Assembly (NCBI GenBank): GCA_964612425.1
Contig: CAZTDX010000014.1
Span: 1-59,547 of the forward strand
DNA: 59,547 nucleotides
Reading direction: 5' to 3'
Origin: CAUJGP01 sp964612425
Lineage (GTDB): Bacteria; Bdellovibrionota; Bdellovibrionia; Bdellovibrionales; Bdellovibrionaceae
Within the stretch, counting starts at the first letter, position 1. Every line of letters starts with the position of its first letter. Made by a program: the position numbers and the translations under genes. Shown here piece after piece: positions 51,097-59,547 of this stretch. The notes beneath the pieces are model-generated. The model had not been told where the DNA came from, searched no databases, and worked only from the letters and a program-made list of their open reading frames with translations.

Positions 51097-51328
51097 AAAC
51101 TGCCTCGCTTTTTATCAATTCTGCTTTGATTTAATACACATCGTGTTTTCTTAGCAATAGAGAACTCAGCAACAGCTCGATTGTAATATTTAAAATATAG
51201 TCATTTCAATAAGTTAAGTCATTAATTTTTTTTAATATAGTATTCATTTTAAATTAAGAATTCAAGTGTAGCCTGAAACTAAGAAAACATGCTTCAAATT
51301 AATGAAAGCATTATAAAGGGAGAACACA

Positions 51329-51529
51329 ATGAGAAACTTATTATCAATCGCAGCAGCTATGTGCTTCGTATCTGGTTTAGCATTTGCTCAAGAAGGAACT
51401 ACAACTCCTCCTGCAGCAACTGGCGCAGCAGTAGAACAACCAAAAGCTGAGCAAAAAGCTCAAGCTCCAACTGAGCACAAAGCTCCAGCTAAAAAGAAAA
51501 AGAAAAAAGGCACTGAAGACCACAAGTAA
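51329..51529 (+). CDS. Small exported Ala/Lys/Pro-rich protein
   Basis: A 66-residue protein with a Sec signal (cleavage after AFA, residue 20) and a 46-residue mature part that is Ala/Pro/Glu/Lys-rich and ends in a run of six Lys (APAKKKKKKGTEDHK). AAGGGAG precedes the ATG, and a strong terminator follows 30 bases on, so it is an independent single gene. It is divergent from the response regulator and may belong to its regulon. Sequence of this kind occurs in Bdellovibrio-like genomes, but I cannot name a family. It could bind acidic cell-surface polymers or DNA. Confidence 0.6.
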   Translation: MRNLLSIAAAMCFVSGLAFAQEGTTTPPAATGAAVEQPKAEQKAQAPTEHKAPAKKKKKKGTEDHK

Positions 51530-51561
51530 GATCTAGTCATTATTTGATAATGACCTTACTT

Positions 51562-51592
51562 AAAAAAGGCCACGCTAAACGTGGCCTTTTTT
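51562..51592 (+). terminator. Strong intrinsic terminator
   Basis: A 13-bp stem, AAAAAAGGCCACG at 51562-51574 with CGTGGCCTTTTTT at 51580-51592, around a five-base loop. It ends the small exported protein gene and, being symmetric with T-runs at both ends, would work on either strand. Confidence 0.9.
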
Positions 51593-51718
51593 ATTTTTTT
51601 CTTATGATCAAATCTTCATATCGTCACGACTTAAGACCAACTTCTTCATTAAAGTAGACACACCCTCAATCTGATTTAAAATTATAGACTAGGATTTCTT
51701 AATAAAGGTTGGTGTCTC

Positions 51719-52921
51719 ATGCTAAAACTCTCTGGTTCAATGGCTTCAATACCCGCTCTGTGTTTAGCTGATCCAAATTCAATAGTGTTAAATAGAATAT
51801 ATCAGCAACTACCAAAAACTCTGGAAGAGTGGGAGCAATGGCTCGCTTGCGTAGAACAAAATAAAGTTGAAGCACTCACTCTCTCTAACATCACTAAGCA
51901 TAAAATTTTAATTCCACAGTGGGTAAGGGAATCACTTGAAGTGAAAAGTCAGTTCATTCGATTGCACAATCGTTTCCGAAGAGAAAGAGTAGGAGCCTTA
52001 TTAAAGAAATTTGTTGAAAATAATATTCCTGTTTTACTATTAAAAAATGATGCGATTTCTAATGAAATCTACCGAGACTATGATTACACAGCAATTGAAA
52101 CTCTCCAACTCCTAATTAAGCCAGAGCATTGTGAGCAAGTTTACAAACTTTATGAATCACTTGGCTTGATAACTCTTTGGGGCAGGGGACACGAACAAAA
52201 AATTTTTAAAGATAGAACAACTCAACCCTCTCAGAATTGGCCTCTGTTTTATAATGAAGACTTCACTTTATCCATCAAAACGTACTCTTCGTTAAAATAT
52301 TTAACCGCGCTAAACTCAGATGCTTTAACTAAATTATGGACTCGATCTACTCCACTCATCTATGAGAATATAAAAATTCAAAAGCTTTCCAATGAAGATT
52401 TTATTCATTTTCAATGTTTAAGCACACCCCTCTGGGATTTAGGCGCAGGAGAACTCGCAGATCTCTATAATTGCCTCTCACTCTGGAAAGATTTTGACTG
52501 GACATTATTTTCACAAATTGTAGAAGAATCAAATTCATTTGAACCGGTATTTTTGGCTTTTTCTCTGAGCCAATCGCTTTACTATTTACCAAATATTGAA
52601 ACTTACATTAATAATATTCGCAATCGCGTCGATAGTAATAAAGTCGAAGAAATTGAGAGGCGCCTAGAAAATCCAGAAAATATTTTACTATTTCGCTCAA
52701 ATTATTTCTCTGTACTTAATAAAGCTTATTTAAGCTGGCGCATGGATAATAATATCTATAAAAAAGCATTAAAATCTTTGAAGTTGGCCCAACTTTTAAT
52801 ATGGCCTTCGTCAACTGACGTAGCTCATCTCAACTTTGAAACTAAATTGAATTCTGTTTTAAAAATAATTACTCTCCGGATAAAAGTAATATCCTTCACA
52901 TATAAATACTTCTTTAATTAA
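51719..52921 (+). CDS. Nucleotidyltransferase-family-like protein (NTP_transf_5 type)
   Basis: A 400-residue cytosolic protein resembling the NTP_transf_5 group. The family's central block is visible near residues 88-140 (NNIPVLLLKNDAISNEIYRDYDY), but the metal-binding D-x-D (usually 'R..DiDlL') reads TAIETLQLLI, so the active site is lost or altered. The C-terminal half is helical. The ATG has no strong ribosome site; the aat gene starts four bases after the stop. In other genomes such proteins sit in polysaccharide or peptide-modification clusters. Here the role is unknown. Confidence 0.55.
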   Translation: MLKLSGSMASIPALCLADPNSIVLNRIYQQLPKTLEEWEQWLACVEQNKVEALTLSNITKHKILIPQWVRESLEVKSQFIRLHNRFRRERVGALLKKFVENNIPVLLLKNDAISNEIYRDYDYTAIETLQLLIKPEHCEQVYKLYESLGLITLWGRGHEQKIFKDRTTQPSQNWPLFYNEDFTLSIKTYSSLKYLTALNSDALTKLWTRSTPLIYENIKIQKLSNEDFIHFQCLSTPLWDLGAGELADLYNCLSLWKDFDWTLFSQIVEESNSFEPVFLAFSLSQSLYYLPNIETYINNIRNRVDSNKVEEIERRLENPENILLFRSNYFSVLNKAYLSWRMDNNIYKKALKSLKLAQLLIWPSSTDVAHLNFETKLNSVLKIITLRIKVISFTYKYFFN

Positions 52922-52925
52922 GCAC

Positions 52926-53588
52926 ATGAGCCATGTTCAATTTCCACATCCAAATACAGCTAACGAAGACGGTATCGTTGCCGTGGGTGGAGACTTAAAA
53001 GTGCCAACGCTACTATCAGCATACAGCCATGGAATTTTTCCGTGGCCCCATGAAGGATATCCACTATTGTGGTTTAGTCCGTGGGAGAGAGGGATTTTAG
53101 AGTTTAAAGATTTTCATTGCTCTAGAAGTCTAAAAAAATTTACTAAAAAAGTGAGTCACTGGCAATTCACGATGAATAATTCATTTCAAGAGGTTATAAA
53201 AAATTGCGCCCATGTTTCTCGAAAAGAAGCCCAAGGGACTTGGATAAATAATGAAATGCTTTCGTCTTATACGGACTTCCATAAGGCCGGCTTTGCTCAT
53301 AGCTTTGAAGTCTGGGAAAATGAAATGCTTATCGGTGGAATTTATGGTGTGTTTGTTAAAAATGTTTTTAGCGCGGAGAGTATGTTCTATAAACAAGACA
53401 ACGCATCTAAGTGGGCCTTTGTAAAAATGATTGATCACTTAAAAAAGTCAGGATTGCAATGGATTGACTTGCAGATGGTGACTCCGATTAGTGAAAGCTT
53501 TGGAGCGAAACTTATTTCTCAATCGGAATTTTTACAAAAACTATCAGAAAGTCACAAGCTGTCACCCCTTTCAATAACACCTAATTAA
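52926..53588 (+). CDS. aat: Leucyl/phenylalanyl-tRNA-protein transferase
   Basis: Adds Leu or Phe to proteins with N-terminal Arg or Lys, marking them for ClpS/ClpAP. The 220-residue protein has the FPHPNTANEDGIVAVGGDL start, SHGIFPWPHEGYPLLWFSP (residues 36-55), GIYGVFVKNVFSAESMF and IDLQMVTPISESFGA motifs, all intact. The ATG 52926 is four bases after the previous stop, so it is probably co-transcribed with the NTP_transf-like gene. Confidence 0.95.
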   Translation: MSHVQFPHPNTANEDGIVAVGGDLKVPTLLSAYSHGIFPWPHEGYPLLWFSPWERGILEFKDFHCSRSLKKFTKKVSHWQFTMNNSFQEVIKNCAHVSRKEAQGTWINNEMLSSYTDFHKAGFAHSFEVWENEMLIGGIYGVFVKNVFSAESMFYKQDNASKWAFVKMIDHLKKSGLQWIDLQMVTPISESFGAKLISQSEFLQKLSESHKLSPLSITPN

Positions 53589-53655
53589 CATAAAATACGA
53601 TGACTTTATCTGAAATATATAGAAGTATAACCCTCCCGAAGTAGGAGGTCTTCCA

Positions 53656-54813
53656 ATGCAATACACCATTGAACCCGAAGAATATATGAAAGTTCTCTGG
53701 AGTCATCAATTGCAAAAAGAATATGATCAAATTAACTGGAGCTACAAACTCCTTTTAGCTAGACCGACTTTTCAAATTATCGATGCCAAAAGTTATTTTG
53801 GACAGTGGGATGCCTTACATCGCGAAATTAAAATTTCGAAGCACTTAATTTTAAACCACCATTGGCAAATTGTTTTAGAAGTCCTCCGCCATGAAATCGC
53901 TCATCAATTAGTGACTGATCGAAACCACCAAGAAACAGGCCATGGACCTATTTTTAAAAGTTATTGCCAAATTTTGGGGTTGGATGAACGATTTCAAAAA
54001 GCTCAGGCAGAAATTAATTTAGATTCCATAACCTTTACATCAACTAAACATTATTCATCTCAATCTACGGAAGATAGTGAAAGTATTAAGCTGTTGGAAC
54101 GGGTTGAAAAGCTACTTTCTTTAGCTCAATCTAATAATCAAAATGAAGCCTTGGCCGCAATGGAAAAAGTGAATGAACTCTATGAAAAGTACAATCTTAA
54201 TCGCATCAATGAAAAAAGAAATAAAAATCAATATCAGTTCCTCATCATTGATTTAAAAAGTTCTAAGATCAAAGCCGCCTACTCGATTATTGCTTCGATT
54301 TTAATGGAGCATTACTTTGTAGATGTTGTGCTTTCAACAACCTATGACCCTTTTGACAACAAACTCAATAAAACGTTGGAACTCTTTGGAGCTAATGAGA
54401 ATCTGGTTATGGCTGAATATGTTTTTCATTTTTTGAATCGAATTATTGAAGATCTTTGGGACGAACATGCCCGCACTCATCAGTTGGAGGGGAAATTCAA
54501 GCGCTCTTTTCAATTAGGATTACTTCACGGATTTAACTCTAAGTTAAAAATGAGTAAAGAGAAGCGCTTCATTCAAAAATCAGAGCCCGAGTCAAGAATG
54601 GCTTTAAAACTTCTGGAAGAAGATGAGGCTCTACAAAATTATAAAAGCACTCGCTATCCGAAACTCAATACTTCAAAGCGAGACACCGGTAGAGTTTACG
54701 GTTCAATTTATTCTCAAGGCATTGAGGACGGAAAAAAAATTATCATTAACAAAGGCATTGAAAATTCATGCAACAAAGTTGGCATTTTAGCCGGAGGAAA
54801 TTTTGAGTTCTAA
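53656..54813 (+). CDS. Fusion of SprT-like zinc metalloprotease and DUF2786 domains
   Basis: A 385-residue cytosolic protein. The N-terminal 125 residues are a SprT-like domain with HEIAH (His79, Glu80, His83) and a third ligand in GHGPIFK (His96), metalloprotease-type. Residues 145-190 are a DUF2786 block (LERVEKLLSLAQS...NEALAAMEKVNELYEKYNL). The rest is a helical domain of DUF7168-like kind. Both domains are known in phage and bacterial proteins, sometimes together. An AGGAGG site lies before the ATG. Its stop overlaps the TTG of the cation efflux gene by 11 bases. Role in protein-DNA crosslink repair is possible for SprT proteins, but not shown here. Confidence 0.75.
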   Translation: MQYTIEPEEYMKVLWSHQLQKEYDQINWSYKLLLARPTFQIIDAKSYFGQWDALHREIKISKHLILNHHWQIVLEVLRHEIAHQLVTDRNHQETGHGPIFKSYCQILGLDERFQKAQAEINLDSITFTSTKHYSSQSTEDSESIKLLERVEKLLSLAQSNNQNEALAAMEKVNELYEKYNLNRINEKRNKNQYQFLIIDLKSSKIKAAYSIIASILMEHYFVDVVLSTTYDPFDNKLNKTLELFGANENLVMAEYVFHFLNRIIEDLWDEHARTHQLEGKFKRSFQLGLLHGFNSKLKMSKEKRFIQKSEPESRMALKLLEEDEALQNYKSTRYPKLNTSKRDTGRVYGSIYSQGIEDGKKIIINKGIENSCNKVGILAGGNFEF

Positions 54814-55720
54814 TAACCATGGGTCAACAAAAGTTATTGTTACAGCATTAATAGCTAACTTAGGTATTTCAGGAGCTAAATTTATCGGTGCTATTATTTC
54901 AGGAAGCGCCTCCCTCCTCGCAGAAGCCATTCATAGTTTAGTCGATAGCACCAACCAAGTATTACTTCTCATCGGTAGTAAAAAAGCTGTCAAACCTCCT
55001 GATGACGTTCACCCACTTGGTTATGGAAGAGAGGCCTTTTTTTGGTCTTTCATTGTTGCAATTTTACTATTTTCTCTGGGCGGTTTGTTTGCTATTTATG
55101 AGGGGACTCACAAACTGAGCGAACAGTCCACGATAGGTACTCCTGCTTTGGGATTATCTATCTTACTTTTTAGCGTAATCCTTGAGGGCTATTCCTTTTG
55201 GGCTTGTTATAAAGAGGTGAAAATTCAAAAGAAATCCATGAGCCTATGGCAATGGTTTAAAAATACTAAAAGCACAGAGCTTCTCGTCATCTTCACAGAA
55301 GATCTAGCCGCCTTGTTAGGGCTCCTCATCGCGACAATTTGTTTAACATTAGCTTGGATAACAGGAAATCCGCAATGGGATGCGATCGGCTCACTCCTTG
55401 TCGGTATAATCTTAGTTATCGTGGCTATTTTACTCGCTATAGAAATTAAATCATTTATCATTGGTGAATCTCCAAGCCATGAAATTAGAGATTATGTCTA
55501 CCAAGAAGTCCCTAAAATATTTTCGGATGGTCGCGTTCTTCGATGGATCGCAGTTCAAACGGGATCAAATGAAATTATGCTCAGTTATAAAATTCATCCT
55601 GGCAATATAAGTCAATCACTGCAATCCGGTATTGAACGAGTTAATGAGTTAGAGAAAAAAACTAAATTACAGTTTCCAATGGTCAAATGGCAATTTGTAG
55701 AGCTTGATACAGAAGCTTAG
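54803..55720 (+). CDS. Cation diffusion facilitator family transporter
   Basis: A 305-residue inner-membrane divalent-cation/proton antiporter with six helices. The first contains the typical GSASLLAEAIHSLVDSTNQVLLLIG (metal site Asp-rich: HSLVD), followed by HPLGYGREAFFWSF. The C-terminal cytosolic domain is short. The start is TTG 54803, preceded by GGAGGAAA and overlapping the SprT-like gene. The substrate (Zn, Mn, Fe or Co) cannot be told. It ends 10 bases before the convergent oleate hydratase gene. Confidence 0.9.
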   Translation: MSSNNHGSTKVIVTALIANLGISGAKFIGAIISGSASLLAEAIHSLVDSTNQVLLLIGSKKAVKPPDDVHPLGYGREAFFWSFIVAILLFSLGGLFAIYEGTHKLSEQSTIGTPALGLSILLFSVILEGYSFWACYKEVKIQKKSMSLWQWFKNTKSTELLVIFTEDLAALLGLLIATICLTLAWITGNPQWDAIGSLLVGIILVIVAILLAIEIKSFIIGESPSHEIRDYVYQEVPKIFSDGRVLRWIAVQTGSNEIMLSYKIHPGNISQSLQSGIERVNELEKKTKLQFPMVKWQFVELDTEA

Positions 55721-55730
55721 TTTTTCAATA

Positions 55731-57347
55731 CTATCGATTTAATGCTCTTAAGGCTCGCAACAATGAACTCCATTGATGAATAGAATTATAAACTGGTGGA
55801 ACACTCTTGTCTGTTTTAAAAAAACCATAGACAGCTTCAGCGGCTGTCCTTACAGAGTATTCAACCGTAAAAACGCAATCTATTGGCACCTCAGCAAATT
55901 GACCTAAGAATGCAAAGTTTTCAGAGCCTTTTGGAATAACTAAAGGGCGATCTCCTTTTGCTCGTGGCATAAAGAGAGAGTCTATAAATGGCATTGCTAC
56001 AGGAATACAGTTTACCTTGTTTTCTAAAGTCGCTGATTGCATCAGTTCTTTTACTCTTAAATGACTCCAAAGTTCTTCTAAAATTTCTTCACCAGTACAT
56101 TCTGACATTTTCTTTTTAACAAAGTTTCCTTCACGATCAGGATACAAACCGTACCCCCAAAAAATAAAAGTGCCTTCTGGCTGATGTGGGAAATGTGGTT
56201 GCCGAGCAATAACAAGTGACATAAGCCATTTTGAATCCACGATGGTAACAAGGCCGCCTGTGCCATGAATGTTTCCTGAGAACTTCTCCATATAATCATG
56301 AAATTGAGAAGTCTTTAATATAGCTGTAAAAGAATACCATTTCTGAAGATCGATTTGGTTACTAAAGACACCTGGCGTTCCAAAACTCGCATCTTTCAAA
56401 CTTAATTTTTCCCACAAGGTCCAACTACCAGAACTAGCTTTTCCTTTTAAGATGGGAGCCGCCTTCCAACTGCCGCAATCCGTGCTTTCGGTGATAGAGC
56501 CATTAGTCACAAAAACGAAATCATTTTTTTGTAACTTGATAGTTATTAAATTACCGCTCTTGTTTTTGCAAACAAGAGATGTAGCTTTCAAATTTTTTTT
56601 TGATCCTTTACCTTGAATATTAAAATCAACATCCAAAACTTGAGTTTGCATAGAAAATTCAACACCCTTTTTATCTAGATAACGTTTTATTGGTATTACG
56701 ACAGAATGATATTGATTGTATTTTGTTCGCATCACTCCTCCAAGGTAAGGAAGCCCTTCCACAAGGTGAATAAAGCGTCTCATATAGCGTCGCATTTCAG
56801 TCAATGAACTCCACGTTTGAAAGGCAAACATCGATGACCACAAAAACCAATAATTGGTTGTAAAAAAGGACGGCGAAAACCAATCTTCAATTTTTTTATT
56901 ATCGAGTAATCTCTCTGGAATATAAGTTAAATACAAAAGATCTAAGCGATCTTTAAAGCTCAAACCAAAAGTCGACAAATCTACTTTCGAATTATTTTTT
57001 AAAAGTCGACATAAGGCATTGGATTTATATTTTTCACTAAATTCAAACGATTCGTCTCGAACCGTTTGATAGGGGTTATCGTAAGAAGGAATTCTAGAAA
57101 GCAATTCCCAATAACATTCGTAATGTTCCTCATGCATCCGTCCACCACGAATAATAAACTCATGGTCACCAATCTCTTTCCCATCGAGGGCTCCACCGAG
57201 GATATCATCTTGCTCTAAAATTACAATCTTTTCACCAGCAACGTGAGCATCATCAATCAAATAGACGGCTGCTGCTAGCGATGCGAGTCCTCCACCGACT
57301 AAATAGACTTTATTAACGTCCTGGCCCATCATTTTTGTTTTTGACAT
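55731..57347 (-). CDS. ohyA: Oleate hydratase
   Basis: A FAD-dependent, water-adding enzyme (the former 'myosin-cross-reactive antigen' family) that turns oleate into 10-hydroxystearate, a means of detoxifying or modifying fatty acids. The 538-residue chain begins with the FAD motif VYLVGGGLASLAAAVYL, then EQDDILGGALDG and IIRGGRMHEEHYECYWELL. The C-terminal part has the family's AFLGQFAEVPIDCVFTVEYSVRTAAEAVYGFF. The ATG 57347 has GAAGG upstream. It is a monocistronic unit, convergent with the cation transporter and divergent from a lipoprotein. For a predator or fat-degrader, a use against host or prey lipids is plausible inference. Confidence 0.95.
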   Translation of the reverse strand: MSKTKMMGQDVNKVYLVGGGLASLAAAVYLIDDAHVAGEKIVILEQDDILGGALDGKEIGDHEFIIRGGRMHEEHYECYWELLSRIPSYDNPYQTVRDESFEFSEKYKSNALCRLLKNNSKVDLSTFGLSFKDRLDLLYLTYIPERLLDNKKIEDWFSPSFFTTNYWFLWSSMFAFQTWSSLTEMRRYMRRFIHLVEGLPYLGGVMRTKYNQYHSVVIPIKRYLDKKGVEFSMQTQVLDVDFNIQGKGSKKNLKATSLVCKNKSGNLITIKLQKNDFVFVTNGSITESTDCGSWKAAPILKGKASSGSWTLWEKLSLKDASFGTPGVFSNQIDLQKWYSFTAILKTSQFHDYMEKFSGNIHGTGGLVTIVDSKWLMSLVIARQPHFPHQPEGTFIFWGYGLYPDREGNFVKKKMSECTGEEILEELWSHLRVKELMQSATLENKVNCIPVAMPFIDSLFMPRAKGDRPLVIPKGSENFAFLGQFAEVPIDCVFTVEYSVRTAAEAVYGFFKTDKSVPPVYNSIHQWSSLLRALRALNR

Positions 57348-57479
57348 CTTACGCACCTTCAACCATAAAATTTTGAAAAACTTTATTTGACAATAATATT
57401 ATTTAATTTATTTCTAATCTTACTTTATTTCGGCAAGGATAACAAGTACGCTTTACAAATTAACAAGGACTTCTCAATA

Positions 57480-58544
57480 ATGGAAATTCAAAAAATAAAT
57501 TGCTCCTTGAATTCACTTTTTATAATCTTGGTTCTTACACTTAACTCTTGTGTCCACTCTACTGCCAAATTAACTTCCACATCTATTAGTTCTACTTCAA
57601 AAGGTTTTAATCAGATGCAAAACACGAACGAATTAAATCCAATCAAAGTTTTTCCATTACGCTTTAACTACAACAAAAACCAATATGAGTTTACAGCTGC
57701 AAGCGGTCTAGTTCATTTAGGAAGTCGTTATTTTATTATTGCCGATGATGAATTAAAATTGGGAACTCTCTCTGATGATGGAACCCATTCTGAACTCATT
57801 ACTATTTTACCTGGAACGCTCCCAACTGAGCCCAAAGAAAGAAAAAAACTCAAGCCTGATTTTGAATCATTATTTTACATTGAAGACCCTCAGTTAGGTG
57901 GCAAGGGTTTAGTCGCAATGCCATCGGGCTCTAAGCCTCAGAGATTTACCGGAGTTTTTATACCACTCACTCAAGACTACAAAGTAATACCTCAAAAAAT
58001 TAAGCCATTTAATGTAAGCCCATTATTTCATTCTCTCCTTTCTAGAGTTAAAAAACTTAATATTGAAGGCAGTTTGGTCAGCGATGATATTTTATTTTTG
58101 TTTCATCGCGGAAACACTGAGGCGGATAAAAATTGGGTCTTCAAGTTTAGAAAAACTGATTTGATAAATACTATTCTTGGAAAAACATTAGTTGATGCGA
58201 TCCCAGAACCACAAGAATCATCATCTTTTAATCTTGGAACACTCAATGGTGTCACACTCACCTTTTCAGATTCCTGTTATTTTGATGGAAAAATCTACTT
58301 TTTAGCGGCTGCAGAAGATACTTCTGATGCTGTTGAAGACGGTAAAATTCAGGGCACTGTCTTAGGGGAAATTTTGTCCAACGGCTCATTTAAAATTCTC
58401 CAAACCTTTTACAATGAAAAGTATGAGGGGCTTAGCCTTAATTCGAAGGGCGATCTCGTAGAAGTTAGCCTTGTTACAGATAACGATAACCCCAACGTTC
58501 CCTCTAAACTCTCAGTTTTTTTAATGTCGAAATCCAGTTTTTAG
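57480..58544 (+). CDS. Putative lipoprotein with phytase-like beta-propeller pattern
   Basis: A 354-residue exported protein with lipobox LTLNSC (Cys24). The mature part has strands such as FTAASGLVHLGSRYFIIADDELKLGTL, then GKGLVAMPSGSKPQR and NIEGSLVSDDILFLFHRG and YEGLSLNSKGDLVEVSLVTDNDN. The 'ExxS/ExL' blades look like the 'esterase-like activity of phytase' or DUF6929-like beta-propeller. The ATG 57480 has AAGGA ten bases upstream; a longer reading from 57387 would add a second hydrophobic helix. It shares a promoter region with the divergent oleate hydratase. Name by fold only. Confidence 0.55.
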   Translation: MEIQKINCSLNSLFIILVLTLNSCVHSTAKLTSTSISSTSKGFNQMQNTNELNPIKVFPLRFNYNKNQYEFTAASGLVHLGSRYFIIADDELKLGTLSDDGTHSELITILPGTLPTEPKERKKLKPDFESLFYIEDPQLGGKGLVAMPSGSKPQRFTGVFIPLTQDYKVIPQKIKPFNVSPLFHSLLSRVKKLNIEGSLVSDDILFLFHRGNTEADKNWVFKFRKTDLINTILGKTLVDAIPEPQESSSFNLGTLNGVTLTFSDSCYFDGKIYFLAAAEDTSDAVEDGKIQGTVLGEILSNGSFKILQTFYNEKYEGLSLNSKGDLVEVSLVTDNDNPNVPSKLSVFLMSKSSF

Positions 58545-58614
58545 TTTTGAATCCTATTTCATTGACAACATACTTTTCTCATGACAGTTTTCACCTCCTT
58601 TGGGAGTGAGCTGA

Positions 58615-59547
58615 ATGGAAAACAAAGATCCAAAAGAACTGATTGAAAAAGGTGTCCTTTACATTCGATTGGTACAACTTGACCTTGGTATCCCAGTTTT
58701 AACTGAAGCTTTTAAACTATCCTTAGCCCAAAATGATCACCAAACAGCTCTTAATGCTATTGCTTATTTAATGCGTTGTTATGCTGAACGCGATGACCTT
58801 GAGACTCTCCTAAAAATTAAGAGTGAACTTCAGGAATTGGCTTTTTTAGAAAAAGTTTCATTGAATTCCCAATTTTATTATACTTTAGGCATCTGTAGTT
58901 TTTATCAAAACAAATTTATCGAAGCTCGACAGTATTTTAATCTCGCAAGCGAGAAAACCGATGAGCAATCAATCCCCAGAAAACTTCAAGCGGAGATCGG
59001 TTTAACTATCGTAGACATCGAAGAGAATAAATGGGATCAAGCTCGGGCACGAATAGAAATGACTCACTCTGTGCTACAACAAATAAATAACCCCCAACTC
59101 TTGATGTCTGTACTATTAAATGAAGGACGCCTCAATAGGCTCACTGGACAATATGCAAAAGCAATTACTGCTTTTTCAAAAGCTCTTGAGATTAATAAGT
59201 ATAACAAAAATCTTTTTGGTTATTTTTATTTATTATACGAAAAGGCTATCACTTATTACCACCTCGGAAAAACGGATCTTTCAAAAATTTATGTGGATTT
59301 ACTAAAAAGTTCGCTTCCTGAAAAAGACGTGGCACGTCTTGAAAAGCTCGTTAATGATTTAGAACTACAACTAAACAAAACCTTCGAGTTTGACCTCATT
59401 ATTGATCGTCGTCGTTGCAAAATTATAGAAAAAAATAAAGGTGAAATCAATTTTGGGGGGCAAGATCTTATTTTGGATTTATTTATTATGTTGGTGTTGT
59501 TGCACATAAAATATAAATCGACACCTATTACTCAAATTTTCTACAAA
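58615..59547 (+). CDS. TPR-like protein, cut by the window end
   Basis: An open frame of 311 codons that runs off the 3' end of the window. The first part has helical TPR-like repeats (VLTEAFKLSLAQNDHQTAL, AKAITAFSKALEINKYNK). The last visible part (FDLIIDRRRCKIIEKNKGE, then INFGGQDLILDLFIMLVLLHI) resembles the start of a winged-helix output domain of AfsR/SARP-type or similar regulators. The ATG at 58615 follows GGGAG. The protein is thus probably a cytosolic regulator. The end is not seen, so the type of regulator is uncertain. Confidence 0.7.
   Translation, partial: MENKDPKELIEKGVLYIRLVQLDLGIPVLTEAFKLSLAQNDHQTALNAIAYLMRCYAERDDLETLLKIKSELQELAFLEKVSLNSQFYYTLGICSFYQNKFIEARQYFNLASEKTDEQSIPRKLQAEIGLTIVDIEENKWDQARARIEMTHSVLQQINNPQLLMSVLLNEGRLNRLTGQYAKAITAFSKALEINKYNKNLFGYFYLLYEKAITYYHLGKTDLSKIYVDLLKSSLPEKDVARLEKLVNDLELQLNKTFEFDLIIDRRRCKIIEKNKGEINFGGQDLILDLFIMLVLLHIKYKSTPITQIFYK

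Noticed and set aside
51289..51311. ATGCTT/AAGCAT repeat before the small Lys-run protein
   Set aside because: Six-base arms with an AT spacer are expected by chance in such AT-rich sequence.

Overview
This window looks like core chromosome of an AT-rich Gram-negative bacterium. An LPS-type heptosyltransferase, a diaminopimelate-type MurE, many SPase I/lipoprotein signals and C-terminally anchored outer-membrane barrels argue for a double membrane. A mitochondrial-type aconitase, a eukaryote-like NADP isocitrate dehydrogenase, a PspC pair, L21 with a long Lys/Ala tail and small secreted or lipoproteins without recognisable family suggest a Bdellovibrionota (Bdellovibrio-like, 'Oligoflexia/delta') lineage. 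That assignment is inference from gene content, not a search result. I see no phage, insertion sequence, CRISPR array, rRNA or tRNA gene.

Layout. 0-8 kb: aconitase, a small secreted protein, a DUF4143-type AAA ATPase whose 5' region is a 26-bp perfect inverted repeat, and a reverse operon doxX-like/thiB/thiP/thiQ (ThiBPQ-type ABC importer). 8-13 kb: gcvP, a family-9 glycosyltransferase and an Rsm22-like protein, joined by GTGA overlaps, converging on a DciA-like gene. 13-18 kb: a HAMP membrane protein, a lipoprotein, a large TPR lipoprotein, a GspG-C-terminus-like protein, and a gap with a possible decayed lipoprotein gene. 18-22 kb: a PhaR-like regulator with strong terminator, then murE-murF; murF carries an in-frame palindromic insertion. 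22-29.5 kb: icd, a lipoprotein, a TrmB-like methyltransferase, a radical SAM/SPASM protein, a PspC/coiled-coil pair, hmgA-ribD, and a HAD-type 5'-nucleotidase. 29.5-32.6 kb: rplU-rpmA-obgE and a nadD-rsfS gene fusion. 32.6-36 kb: a copper nitrite reductase (AniA type with fused cytochrome c), an FGE-like protein and SCO, preceded by a 0.6-kb regulatory gap. 36-41 kb: a small secreted protein, CheY, two divergent envelope proteins and an exported DUF2252-like kinase-fold protein. 41-49 kb: recD2, menG/ubiE and a DAHP synthase, divergent from menF-menD-menH. 49-59.5 kb: a two-component system, a small secreted Lys/Ala protein, a nucleotidyltransferase-like protein, aat, a SprT/DUF2786 protein, a cation efflux protein, oleate hydratase, a lipoprotein, and a TPR gene cut by the window end.

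Together the genes describe a respiring heterotroph: TCA enzymes, glycine cleavage, tyrosine-degradation dioxygenase, menaquinone synthesis (with DAHP synthase supplying chorismate), and nitrite reduction to NO. Peptidoglycan precursor synthesis and ribosome-assembly genes sit between. The most unusual signals are the palindromic element inside murF, the double palindrome before the ATPase, the NadD-RsfS fusion, the L21 tail, the terminator abutting obgE, and the exported DUF2252-like protein.
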